NCBI GenBank assembly: GCA_029706075.1
Contig: JAINUG010000135.1
Location: forward strand, 62,001 to 126,000
Length of the DNA: 64,000 bases
Source: Aldrovandia affinis
Taxonomy: Eukaryota > Chordata > Actinopteri > Notacanthiformes > Halosauridae
Reading direction: 5' to 3'
Positions 52,635-63,656 of this stretch are shown piece after piece. Under the pieces are notes generated by a model. It had not been told where the DNA came from. It saw only the letters and a program-made list of their open reading frames with translations, and searched no databases. Made by a program: the position numbers and the translations under genes. Position 1 is the stretch's first letter, and each line of letters opens with the position of its first letter.

Positions 52635-52935
52635 ATTTTTTTAAAAAAAAATGCTTTTACCCCCTTTTTTGCCCAATTTGGAATGCCCAATTTTATTCAT
52701 AAGCCATGCTCGCTGCAACCCCCTCTGTCAATCTGGGAGAGTGAAGCACGTGCTCTCCTCCGAAACACAAAATGTCAGCCACCGATTCTTTTCACACTGC
52801 AGTCTGCAAATCAAATTAAGCTTTCACAGACACGAACCAGTGAATGACACTTTATGTGCAGCTTTATACAGCCAGACTGTAATGCACCCGATTGACCAGT
52901 GGGGATCGCTGGTAAGCGACGAGATGTGGACACCT
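52635..52935 (-). mobile_element. SINE-C-like repeat, copy 2
   Basis: Minus-strand reading carries CGCTTACCAGCGATCCCCAC, GTGTTTCGGAGGAGAGCACG, GATTGACAGAGGGGGTTGC and GGGCATTCCAAATTGGGC, then an A-rich tail. The first three blocks match copy 1 at 47310-47580; the last is missing there. Confidence 0.7.
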
Positions 52936-55068
52936 CAGCGGACTAAATCCCTCCCTCTCTGGGTGTTGCCTCTTAACAGGATGAGCCATCCAGCAGCTTT
53001 TAGTTCCACTGTGGAGTGAAGTAACATGCTCATTCTGAGGTTGATAATGAATACGTACAGTGGCAAGATGGGCTATCACAGGTGGGGGATAAATCGTTGC
53101 TATGATTTTTTAAATGTGTGGTTTAAGGTTTATGGTTTTACATGGTTTATACAATTCATGGAAGTAGTTAAGTAATTAGAGGAGCAGCAAGTTAACTACT
53201 TTGCTAGTAGTCCGCTAGCAAGCTACCTAGTCAGATAAATAGTTTTTACTTAACTGTAGCGATTTGGGGAGTTCAGTCACAGTATATGTATTGAAACCTT
53301 CTTGAATCAGATCATTTCTATGGCCGACATAGAGCTAACGTTTAATCGGCTAGGCAACATCAGCCAATAGGAGTTCTTCTGTGGTCTTCATTGGTCTCTC
53401 CAATGCTCTCATGGCAGAATCCCCTATTTATACAAAATAGAAAATGAGCAGAAAAAAATAGTTTTTCAAACAACACTCATAGTCAATTCAGAAAAATGCT
53501 AAAATGTGCACAAAAACAATCCAAAATGGCAATTATTCTGAGTGAAAAAAATGGAAATTGTAATTTTTCCTATTTTTGTTTCTGGAAAATTTAACTGGTA
53601 AGTGTTACACAGACCATCTTGGATCAAATTGGTTCAAATATGGATATTGAGAACCAATTTGGAAAAATACAGAAGGGGTTCTTAATTGAGAAGCACAAAT
53701 GGCAGAGCCAAGTCACTATCAAGTCATGCCTTGACATGCTACAGATCAGGCCACTCCAGTCTGAAACCTTTCAGTTGAAAGCTACTCTTCAGAGATCAAT
53801 TATGATGGTATGCATCAACTTTGGTCTGAAAATCCAGTGTTTAGTAGACATACGGAACTTTTCAAATGCAAAAGCAGTTGCTACAAGGTCGCTATATCTA
53901 CATCAGATTTACTAAACTGTCGCAAGGGGTAACATCACTATTTGGATGTCATTTGCGGTGGTTAAGTCACTTTGCAACTGTCCTTTAGATGAATAGTTAA
54001 ATCTGTTGATGCACATGTATACCTGGGGTGAACAAGCTAAACAGGGTGGGATTTTGTAAATTAGGTTGATTAAGTATTCTGTCTGATTTACTAAAGCATG
54101 TTTTAATTGCAACTCTCCTCTTTGTGTGTGAATTTTAAGAACTCTTGAAACCAGGTGGTATTTTATGAGCACTGATATCGCCTAGGTTTTTCACAATTCC
54201 CATTTTTTATTGCGCTTTCCAAGGTGCTAGTCGCTGTCCCAGTGATGGAAAACAAATAAAAACAAATGTTGTTGCAAAGCATGTCACGACAGCTTTAATT
54301 TCAGGAATACCTGTGTCTACAGACAGCTAAGTCAGAATTTTAAATTTATGTTCTATATGGCATACATATTATTTACTAGAACTTGAAATAAAAAATGATA
54401 TGAAAGGATGCAGGATTTCTATTAACCAATTTTTCATCAGTCAGCAGTCAGTATAAAAATGCAGTTCTGAATTTAAACAATTCTCTTTTGTGCGTATGCG
54501 GTCAGGAGGGTATAGAGTGAATCATGAATACAGTTTTACATTCTGATGCTCTGTGGCCTTCTCTGTTTCTATTCTTCATTTTTTTTGGACCACCGCCGGT
54601 GTCTTTTTCCCGCATTATGTTGTAGGAAAGTTTTTTTTTGGACGTTGCCTAATGTCATGTCATATTTTCTTTACACTATTGGTTGTTGTTTTCTTTAATA
54701 TCTACTGTTTATTTTGTTATGCCTAATGAATTATGTATTTTTGTGATGTCACTTTTTTGTGACTGCACCTCATTGACCATTATCTCCATTTCCTGATCTG
54801 AATATTTAAGTTTTCTTTTTCTTATGGTTCCCTCACTGCTCTGTATCCATTTCTTGGCGCTTTGTGATCTGGACGTGTAAACATGCCATATTGTTTTGGA
54901 CCCTTTTTATGGGTGTATCCTACTGCAAATTGTGAATGACGGCATTTCCTTTCTTTGATTGCATAATTAGAACCAGTTTTAGTAAATTGCTCATTAATGT
55001 GTTACTATTTGAGACCCAAAAATAGCCGAAACAAAATGGCGACTGTCTTTGCGTTGCGACTATCTTAG
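52936..55068. other. Unique A/T-rich sequence, no gene seen
   Basis: 53160-53240 has repeated GTTAACTAC/GCTAGC motifs. No transposon or exon recognised. The 98-codon frame at 53619 has no known signature. Confidence 0.45.
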
Positions 55069-55070
55069 TG

Positions 55071-55668
55071 CAGTACCAGTCAAAAGTTTGAGTACACCTG
55101 CTGGAAACTAGGTTTATCTCATAATTGACAATGTTTTACATCGTATACGTTTCTGTAAATACATGAAAATACCCAAAAATACATGTACCAATAAGAAAAA
55201 GGAACATCAAAACAAAGTTCAAGAAATTTTTATTGAAAATTTATTCTTGGATTCCTCAAAATATCCACCCTTTGCCATGATAACAGCCTCACAAACACAG
55301 GCCATTTGGTTAGAAATACATGTCTTTTCAGCAGGAAATCAGGCCGGGGCCTCGACATGTCTTCCCGGCTCTCCAGCAATTCCCAGAGACACTTGTGTGT
55401 TGCTTAGATAATGGATGGATGGATGGATGGATGTTTGCTTTGACTCTTCTTTGTCCAGTTATTCCCATAAAAGTTCTATGGGATTGAGTTCTGGACACTG
55501 GGCAGGCCAGATCATTAGTTTGAGTTGTCCTTCATGTTCCTCCTTCACCAGATAGTTCTGGCACAACTTCAAGGTGTGTTTCAAGTTGTTATCTTGCTAA
55601 AGAATGAAGGAGTGCCCGATTAGCCGTAATCCAGATATAACGTGTACTCAAACTTTTGGCTGGTACTG
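55071..55668 (-). mobile_element. Tc1-like element, family 'CAGTACCAGTCAAAAG', internally deleted
   Basis: Termini CAGTACCAGTCAAAAGTTTG (55071) and AAACTTTTGGCTGGTACTG (ending 55668, then TA) are inverted. The inside keeps a scrap of antisense transposase coding around 55440-55600, including a TCCTTCACCAGATAGTTC stretch and GTTCTATGGGATTGAGTTCT. A (GGAT)n tract sits inside at 55412-55433. No open transposase frame. Confidence 0.85.
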
Positions 55669-56859
55669 TATGTCTGGCCCAGAGTAAAAAATTTGTCTCA
55701 AATTGCCCAATTTTGGGAAAGGTGACATTTCATAGAAACCTGAATATCATGAACTGTTCAAGAGGGTGGGGAGAACTGGGCATACTACCTCCAGCCATGG
55801 AACGCTCACACCTTGCTATAAAAACAAGAGACACGCATGGTTCCATCTCTTTGAGACTGAGCAAAAATACTACCTTCTCTGCTATAGCTATCGCTACCAC
55901 CCATGTCTTTTTTCTGTTTTGGAGTGACACTGAGAGAGGAAGAGGGGGATACATTGCACCAAAGCAGACATCTCACTTCTCCTGGGGTGGGAAAAAGAGG
56001 AATTGGCATGGGTCTTTAAAAAGTGTGGGTCATATCTGACAGGATATTACAAAGGTTCAGTGCAGGGCATCATCACCATGAGCAGGCAAACTCTCGAAAA
56101 ATGATTTGCATTGAGACCGTGCTCGGCTTTCAGCTGGGGAATATCCATTGCGGAGCCACAGCCTTGCGGCAGACTGCTTAAATGCAACGATATTGACAGA
56201 AATGAAGTTACCCGAGTTCCCCAGTCAATCAGCAGGAAGGCCCTAATCATCGTTCAGCTGGATCCATTGTGCCGCCTCTCGCCGTCCTGCTGTCCCACAC
56301 CGCCGCCCATCATTCCCTCTCGGAGGAGGACGGCTCCGCTGCCTCCGCTATAAATAGAGCCAACGCCTAGTGTGGTCTCATTATCGAATGAGTAGGAGAC
56401 GTAAGACGCAGACAGAAGTTTTAAGCAGGATTGCAAGAGACGCCATTCCCATTAAAGGCTGCACATTAACAATGAAGGCAACACAAATAGAGGAGAGAGG
56501 AGGAGGAGGGGGGGGGGGTGGAGGAGGAAAAGCAAATCAGCTGTAATTATGGTAATATTGCCACCTTGTTTACACTGTCTGAACTGCACAAGCACTGGTA
56601 GCAAAGGAAACAAGCAATCGAGGGTCGGATACTCCAGTGAGACTGAAAATCCATTTGGTTCAGTTTAAGGTGATCCCTCTTATCCATTAACGTTCTTTAT
56701 GTTCTTTATACAGGTTTATTTTGGGTCTTCCATGAGCGCCAATGAAAAACATGGCAAACATGCTACAAAGAAAAGAAAAGAAAAAAAGAGAACAGTGACA
56801 AATGACAATTAAACAGTGCCACTTTACTGCCAACCAGCCGTTGAAAAACTCCCTGACAA
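55669..56859. other. Unique sequence with possible regulatory segments
   Basis: 56100-56260 and 56440-56600 look complex and non-coding. A poly-G run lies at 56510-56519. No exon recognised. Confidence 0.45.
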
Positions 56860-57090
56860 GATTGAACATACAAAATACAATATGAATGGGCCATCATTGA
56901 TGCCATTTATTAAGATGATGGAGGCACCCTGTAATTATCAATTTTGTGAAAGTGCATCGGAGAGCGCTGAACGTGGAGCATTAATGAACAGACGAGTCCT
57001 GTGCTGAAGTAATTCTGATTTGTGTCACTGAGTCATTACACCGCTTTGAGGGAAGTCAGCAATCTGGTCCATCACTGCAATAATGAGCAG
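56860..57090. promoter_or_regulatory. Candidate conserved non-coding element
   Basis: ATGCCATTTATTAAGATG, CCTGTAATTATCAATTTTG, GAGCATTAATGAACAG and GAAGTAATTCTGATTTGTGT, with regular spacing of TAAT cores and no open frame of note. Inference only. Confidence 0.33.
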
Positions 57091-57865
57091 AACATGAACT
57101 CATCAATTTTATTCCTCCAAGCACCGTGCTGGCACGACGTCGGGGCAGAACGTCTTCCTGTGGGTGGCAGGGGGGCCATTCGGAGCAGGGAGTGCTTAAA
57201 GTGGTCACACAGTCGAGACGACGGAATTGCATTATTGTCGAGGAGCACAGACTGCTGTCTTGCTTGGCTCGCTGCGTCAGTGCACATCTGTGTGCTTCTC
57301 CTCAGCCATGCTCCTGATCTCTAAACTTTGTGACAGAGCTATTCACAATCTCTGGACTATCCCGTTGTTAGAGAGGGGTGGGGTGGGGGGGTGACACACA
57401 CTTAAGGGGGCGATGCTTAGTCTTGCACTTCTTTGGTCTCAAACATATGTGAGGGGAACTACATTAAAGCAGGCATAATTTAACAGTAAGATTACAGCGT
57501 TTATTGCAGACGTCTTTTATGTAGGGAATTTACAGTTAGTGATGGCAGATTGGTAGAGGTTCCTCTCCTAACCTGGGAAAGTGTCCTGAAAATAACAACG
57601 TCTGTTTAATTGGCAGAACATTGCTGTGATGCACCTAGAGGGCCATACAAACCAGCAGGGGTAGCTTTTTCAATGTCTGACTGATGAAACACAGTGCCAC
57701 AGGTTGCCTTGTTTTGTTTTTTGGGGGAACCTTCAAGAAACCCTTCTTTGAGAAATTACATCATTAGTTTGTGAAAATTGGGGACACACAAAAACACTGC
57801 ACCTCTGATTATCCTACATGAACATGTAGCAGCTTAATATTTTTATATTATATATAAATAATGCA
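57091..57865. other. Unique sequence
   Basis: G-rich patch at 57374-57392. No gene seen. Confidence 0.4.
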
Positions 57866-58201
57866 TTATTTAATTGCCGTAACTGATGAACTTATGATCT
57901 TTGACCATTCCTCTTTACAGAATCTTTGAGGATCCTTCAGGTCCTTCTGTCTGCGCTTGTGGACTGCCCTCTTTAATTCAAAGCACAAATTTCCGTTCGG
58001 GTTTAAGTCTGGAGACTGAAATGGCAATTGAAAAACAATAATTTTGTGGTCAGTTAACCATTTCTTGGTTGATTTTGAGGCATGCTTGGGATCATTGTCT
58101 TGCTGAAAAATCAGTTTGCAGCCAAATTTCTGCTTCCTGGCAGAGAGAACCAGGTTTTGGGCCAAAAGGTCTTGGTATTTTCTGGAGTTCATTATTTCCA
58201 T
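57866..58201 (-). pseudogene. Tc1-like transposase C-terminal part
   Basis: Reads NSRKYQDLLAQNLVLSARK, then QQDNDPKHASKSTKKWL with the second catalytic Asp intact, then SPDLNPNGNLCFELKRAV, where intact enzymes have DLNPIENLW. The catalytic Glu is therefore replaced by Gly. Then HKRRQKDLKDPQRFCKEEW. The upstream part of the gene is missing, so it is dead. Confidence 0.88.
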
Positions 58202-58290
58202 TCAAATTCCCAATTATTTTTGAACATACAATATATCTACCTACCTGCATTGTTTATTTTATGCAGTCTTCTTTGCTCATCTTTATCAAG
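57866..58290 (-). mobile_element. Tc1-like element fragment, family 'GGGTGTGAATAATTTTGG'
   Basis: C-terminal third of a transposase plus a terminal block at 58235-58290 (TTCTTTGCTCATCTTTATCA) that equals the terminal block at 35795-35830 and 50780-50810. The outermost bases are cut off at AAGGGTAATATG. The 5' two thirds are deleted. Confidence 0.78.
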
Positions 58291-58424
58291 GGTAATATGT
58301 ATGTTTGTGTGCGTGTGTCTGTTTGTTTGTGTTGGTGCAAGTGTGTGCACGTGTGTGTGTATAAATGTTGGTGTGTGTGTGCGCACATGTGTGTGTATAA
58401 ATGTTGGTGTGTGTGTGTACTTAT
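58291..58424. repeat. GT-rich tract with a tandem unit
   Basis: GTGTGTATAAATGTTGGTGTG occurs twice (from about 58356 and 58391) within a TG-rich stretch. Confidence 0.85.
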
Positions 58425-58980
58425 GCTTTATTAGTTATTGTCTGTATTTTTCTACTTAGTGCTTTTCCTATGCAGTTTGCATAATTCAAACTTAATCCCT
58501 GATATGCACTCTCACCTCCATTCCTCAATGTGCATTTAGGATTACTAGTTGACTGTTTGGACCATAAACCATGGCATCTGACTGACGAGTGGAGCAAATA
58601 GTGCTGTACTTCATTTGTCCTAATAATGCAGAGGCGTTATGGCAAGCAATGGACATTTTATGTGTGCACTTAACAAAGATGAAACAGAGAAACGATTTGT
58701 GATGATGTGTCTGTCTGGGCATTGAGAGGCATTGAACATCCAGACTCCTGTACACCCACATCAGCACATCTTTGATTGTGCCTTTGGTTTGAAAGCTCTG
58801 CATCATGTTCAGATACCGGTGATAGTGGCCGGGCTTCTGAGGATCTGCCAGTACCTCTCTCTAGCCTCTCCAGGAAGCAAACTGTGAAGTTTTTATGAAA
58901 ATAATGATCATCTAGATCATGGCACTGATTAATCCACAAACCAGCAGAGAGCATAATCTTGCCAAAATTTAATATTGAAA
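58425..58980 (-). other. Unique sequence with a frame-shifted protein-like stretch
   Basis: Minus-strand frames read DDHYFHKNFTVCFLERLER, and after a one-base shift VLADPQKPGHYHRYLNMM and FQTKGTIKDVLMWVYRSL, ending near 58740. The composition looks protein-like and a helical HY..(F/Y)L pattern is visible. I cannot assign a family with confidence; harmonin-N-like or PAH-type folds came to mind only loosely. It may be a decayed exon or chance. Confidence 0.2.
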
Positions 58981-58984
58981 GTTC

Positions 58985-59891
58985 AATATGAGGTGAAAAT
59001 TAATTTAGCTACTTTTCTTGTCTGGACAGAGGAACAAGGACAGCAGAACCTTGTTTGATTAAGTCACATATCAGTTTTTGCTTAAGTCCCAGGTCTCTTG
59101 CAGACTGCTGCTTGTTTTCCTCCAAGATTTGTCTATATCTTGCTCCATTCATTTTGCCCTCTATTTTGACAGGTTTTCCAGTCCCTGAAGCAGAGAGAAG
59201 CATCCCCATAGCATTAGACTCCCACTCACATGTTTCATGGTAGGGATAGTGTTCTTGGGATGATGAGCAGCGTTAGGCTTGCTAAAAAAAAACGGCTAAC
59301 GTTGATGCCAAAAAGTTCAATCTTGGTCTCATCAGACCATAGAATCTAACTCCAGTTGGTTTGAGAGCCTCCCACATGCCTTCTGGCAAACTCTAGACAA
59401 GATTTCATGTGTGTTTTCTTCAATAGTGGCTTTCTTTTTGCCACCCTCCCTAAACCGCAGATTTGTCCCATGGACAGTTTCTCCCATCTCTGCCATGGAA
59501 GACTGTAACTCCGTCAGAGGTGCCATAGGCCTCTTGGTGGCCTCCTTAGCAACTTCCCTTCTTGCACAGATTCTTAGTTTTGGAGGATGGTCTCTTCTAG
59601 ACATATTCTCTACATTTCTTTATGATGGACTTAACAGTGCTCTGGGAATATTCAAAGTCTTTAAAATATTTTGATATCCCCTGATCAGATTTGCTTTGAA
59701 TGTTTTTTGGCCTTCATGGAGTGGATATGCAATCATTAATTTTTTTATTTGTAATTCATTAAGAAAAAGCAGTTTTTTAGTTGACATTATAGAGTATTTA
59801 TAAATATTAGGGGCAGAATAGCACAGTTAAATCCATTTTGATTCCATGAAGTAAGAAAAAAAAAGTAAAATGTAACTTTTTATACCCACTG
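58985..59891 (-). mobile_element. Tc1-like element, family 'CAGTGGGTATAAAAAG', 3' truncated
   Basis: The minus strand begins CAGTGGGTATAAAAAGTTAC at 59891, beside TA (59892-59893). Its inner terminus matches the copy at 7190-7899. The transposase runs from about 59690 to 59009. The opposite terminus is absent. Confidence 0.88.
59009..59640 (-). pseudogene. Tc1-like transposase, frameshifted and truncated
   Basis: Pieces in order: RDHPPKLRICARREVAKEAT (linker and second DNA-binding half), PLTELQSSMAEMGETVH, then a short scrap WSDETKIELFGIN around 59303-59340 with the first catalytic Asp intact (codon complement of 59331-59333). [20 protein letters not shown] and NGARYRQILEENKQQSARDL follow. 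The text stops making sense just before the QQDNDPKH box, so the second Asp and Glu are missing. Stops and shifts separate the pieces. Confidence 0.87.
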
Positions 59892-59904
59892 TATATAAAC
59901 AATT

Positions 59905-60990
59905 TACAGTGTTGAGGAGTAGAGGAACTACTAATTTAACTACATTTTCCAGTAAAGTATGGTGGATTAATTACTTCCAAAATCTAGTGGCTTTCAAGTA
60001 GTCAAATATTTATATTTATTTTTAGTAGCGGCGGTAGCGTGGACAAAAGTTAATGAAAAATATCAAACGTCATGTGACGGTGTCAACGCAGTTGTTTCAT
60101 TTTGTTTGATGAGAACGTGCAGTGGTAGGCTACTCTTGGTTAATCATGGACGAGGATGTGGAACCACCATGTCCATACCTATCGCCATATATGAAACTAG
60201 TATAAGAAAATTAAAAAGTGTACACTTTTCAGTGCATTCTGTGCCAACCAAAGCAGAAGTTGCTCAACGCGTCGAAGACACCAAGCTTGAACTTGAGAAC
60301 ACATATTCAGGTGAGTAGCTAGCTAGCGAACATTGGTTTGCTAATTTAGCTGGTGTTTTACCATGCAACTCTGGTAGTAGCCTACGTTAGCTAAAGGGAT
60401 GGCTAAGTTGAATGTCGAACTTGGGTTTTGGGATTTCTGTCCTCAAAACAGAGTTTGTGGCTTTGGTTTATTCATTAAATATCAACGAGCAAGTGCCAAA
60501 TTTGAGCGCTCGTTTAGATTCTGTATGCAGTACACAAATAATATTTTAATATTGTGTGACAGCTAGTTAGTTTAGTCTCCATTCACGTGAACCTGCTTGC
60601 GCTTGGCGCATCTTTCCCTAGCCATGCTTGTCAGTGTGAACGGCGACACAGGGCGGCAGGTTCTTAGATATAAAAACGTAGGTGTCGCATTGGCTGCTGC
60701 TGTATGTTGCAGCGATACGTCTGCACGGCCGACATATTGGCGCGGGCAAGATCCGCGTTTAAACAAATGCGTGTGTATTGAGAGATGCAGACTTCCCCTG
60801 ATCAAATCTATTGTAACTTCCTTAATTCTCAACCAATGTGAAATTGGCTTGTTATATGATACATTTCTGCGTAACAGATGCAGGTTTCTTGATTTCAAAT
60901 TGATTTTCAAATTTCACAATTGAGTTTCCTCAACGATTTTCCGCAGAACCTGGCTGTGAACACGTTATGAATAGGAATTAGCCTATGCAA
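59905..60990 (+). mobile_element. Possible hAT-type element carrying a BED-finger first exon
   Basis: CAGTGTTGAGGAGTAGAGGA at 59909-59928 resembles the CAGTGTTGGGGAGTA ends of fish hAT elements. 61990-62070 has similar TAGTTAGCTACT / AAAAGTACTT text that could be the other end. A BED-type coding block lies in between at 60146-60310. No other hAT domain is visible, so most of the gene is deleted. The right boundary is a guess. Confidence 0.4.
60146..60310 (+). pseudogene. BED zinc-finger first exon (hAT/ZBED-like), two stops
   Basis: From ATG at 60146 one frame gives MDEDVEPPCPYLSPYMKLV, a stop, EN, a stop, then KVYTFQCILCQPKQKLLNAS and KTPSLNLRTHIQ, ending at a GTGAGT splice-donor-like site (60311). 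The pattern C-x2-C...ASxxxxLNLRxHI is the first half of a BED finger, as in hAT transposases and ZBED genes. The first two Cys and the His are visible. Two in-frame TAA codons show decay. No second exon was found downstream. Confidence 0.65.
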
Positions 60991-60992
60991 AC

Positions 60993-61069
60993 ATGCCACA
61001 ATGTTGTCCAGCATTTGGCTGTACACATTGGAGTAACCATATAATCAAGGCTCGATAACTTTTCACAAG
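60993..61069 (+). pseudogene. THAP-domain-like first exon, one frameshift
   Basis: ATG at 60993 gives MPQCCPAFGCTHWSNHIIKA, with the C-x4-C spacing of the THAP zinc-binding start (M-P-x-C-x-A-x-G-C type). One base out of frame it continues as RITFHK, the next THAP landmark, ending at AAG followed by TAAGTG, a donor-like site. Such short first exons occur in THAP9/P-element-like genes. The rest is not seen. It may belong to a second decayed DNA transposon next to the BED exon. Confidence 0.5.
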
Positions 61070-62291
61070 TAAGTGACTATTTCTCTATTTCACGGTCACT
61101 TAAAGCTGACGTTGAATGACCGGCAGATATCGCCATGATGATAACAAAACATAGAACGTTAGCTAGTCATCAAACCACTGCATGACTGAAAGTAATTGAT
61201 AGTTATCTATTTCGTTGTCTTATTGGTATATTGTAATTTACAAGTGTGTGTGTGTGTATTGGGGGGTACGATGAGATTATAATAAATGGATAAATCCACA
61301 CCTTATGTGGCTTCCGCAACAAGGAATTAGATATTGCCAATATGGCGGCCGTGCAGATGCATCTTAACAGGGTGAATGAGGCATACGTTTTTATGTCTAT
61401 GGGCAGGTTGGCCTAGAGCGGTGTTTCCCAACCAGGGGTACGTGGGCAGTCTCCAGGGGTACATGGGAAGATGTAAAAAATGTGTGAAGAAAATTGGGAA
61501 AATATTACAGAATAAAAATCACACTGTTGCCACACTGTGATTGACAAACCTTATGAATGAGAGACCGGCTCAATTGTGTCATTAGAGGTGAAATGAACTG
61601 GTGAGTCGGACTCACTTTTTCATTCACATAAACAGTATAAACAATGATACAATCTGATCTCACTCTGGGTAGAAGCTGCTTATTATATGACATCAAAGTG
61701 TTTACATTTTATTTTTATTTTTTACATTTGTACAAGTTTTAATTGTGTACAACATTATAATTTGCATTGACAGATCAGAGTTCCCTGAAAATATTTTGAC
61801 TTTGTCAGAGGGAGGTACATACTGTATTTTCAGTTTTGAAAATTAAGAAATTGGATTACTCTTTCTTTTACAGTGTGTCGATTACCAGGTATATACCCAA
61901 TGCTTTGTAATTATCTGCACTTAAAGGTAATTCATTTGGAAGAGCTAAAGTAAAAAGTAAAGCAATGGCCATGTATGTACACAGTTTTCTTTCCCCATAA
62001 AGGAACTTCAATGTAGTTAGCTACTACATTGAAAAGTACTTAAAAGAAGTTTTAGTGTAGCTAACTATATTTCTCACCATGATAGCTTTGCTGTATTTAT
62101 TATGATATGTGGTTTGAGCATAAAGAGCAACATATTAAACGTATAAAATCAATGTAACTTTGTAAATGTAAATTTTGACCATGAAAAAAAAGTTATACCT
62201 TAAAGTATGGCCATTTATTTTCTAAATCAATCTGAGCTGTTAAATATTGTCCTACTTGGGTGCTGAATGTCCTCCAAGGTCTGCTGTTTTT
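61070..62291. other. A/T-rich sequence, no gene seen
   Basis: 61420-61480 has CGGTGTTTCCCAACCAGGGG and GGGGTACATGGGAAG, typical of the ends of short fish hAT-like elements, but no partner end was found. (GT)n at 61242-61258. Confidence 0.45.
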
Positions 62292-62440
62292 GCGTGGTTC
62301 TGTGTGACTCAGTAGGCAGAGCGTGGCGCTGACAACACTTGGGGTTGGGGGTTCGATTCTCACTGGAACCACATATACTGAAAAATGTATGCATTCACTA
62401 CTGTAAGTCGCTTTGGATAAAAGCATATATATATATGTTA
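62292..62440 (+). mobile_element. SINE-B copy 2
   Basis: TGACTCAGTAGGCAGAGC head, B box GGTTCGATTCT (62350-62360), then TGTATGCATTCACTACTGTA and AGTCGCTTTGGATAAAAGC as in copy 1 at 31513. The stretch after AAAAGC is replaced by (TA)n, so the last 10 bases of the tail are missing. Confidence 0.87.
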
Positions 62441-63656
62441 TGTTGTTATATTCTGGTCAGAAAAATGTCCAAATTGTCACTCTTTACCATTGAACACAAA
62501 ACATCACCATTTGTGTGTATGTGTGTGTGTGTCTGTGTCAAGAACACCTCACATGATTTTTATTTCAAACAAGCCAAGCCTTAGGTCGTTAATTGATGAC
62601 TTTGTAGTTTGAATAACACTGAATCCATTTCAGTTTTGTCGTCACCATTCCCCCCTCAACAGTGATTGAAGTTTGAGTTGCTTCAGAACTCAAGCATTCC
62701 CTCTTCACTTCCTCTTTGTTCCATCCTCACTCTCTTTTTAATTCTCTCCTCTCTCACTGGATCTCACTCCTCTCTGTACTCACTCAATCCTACCTCCCCT
62801 CTCTCTCTTCCTCTCTCAATCTTTCTGAAATGTAACATAGGAACACTGGCATCAAATGGAATTCACACCCTTCCTCATCAGTCTGCTGTTCAGTGCCAGC
62901 GCTTGTTGTGAAGGAGGAAGTGTTGACAGTTCTCTTCTGCCTTGTCACTGAACAACTCTCTGTCACACTTCAGTGCCAGCTTCTTCCTCTGAGGTCCCTG
63001 TCAGGAATTGACATTTAATTTTCACACTTCTTTTCTTCTCTTTTCTTAAATAAATCTATATCTTTTTTTTTCTTTTTTCTTTTTTGGCTCACCCCCCCAC
63101 CTAGTCCCTGTCGGCTGTTGCACTCGGTTGCATTGCTGTAACTGATGTCTGTGCTAGCGAGGTTGCTTGTTATAATCACATGCCCCACCCCCTCTGCCCA
63201 ATTCCCCTACAGCCCCCTCCTTCATTTTTTCCCCTTTGTGGGTGAAGGAAAGCCATTTTAAAGCCAGAAGGTCGCAGGTGGTTCCAACCTCAAAGTGTTG
63301 TGAGCACCAAAGCAGGAATTTCACGGCAACCTGCCGGTTTGGCCGTGGTGCCGCCCCCACCCAACAAAATTCAACATACATGGCCAAAGTGGCCGTTGTG
63401 CCCTCAAAGTTAAAACGTGCCATTTCCCCGGCTGTCACCTGAAAATACATCACATCCAGCCTGACACTGACACTTCCCCAAAATGAGTAACGCTCATTAA
63501 TACTGGGCATTGAGTCGGTCGATGAAAACAATGAGAAACGAAGAACACGCCCGCTACCCAATCCCTACTCAGCACTCCCCACGCACATTTCTACAGTCAG
63601 TAGCATCAGTCACACAGTCAGAATGGCAAGGTAAGGGAGCAGAACGACCCACATAA
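62441..63656. other. Unique sequence
   Basis: CT-rich stretches at 62695-62825 and 63040-63085. The 135-codon minus-strand frame at 63154-63561 has no recognisable motif. ATGGCAAG followed by GTAAGG at 63622-63635 is a lone donor-like site. Confidence 0.45.

Noticed and set aside
63154-63561. 135-codon minus-strand open frame
   Set aside because: No recognisable motif or splice context beyond chance; a BLASTP hit would be needed to revive it.
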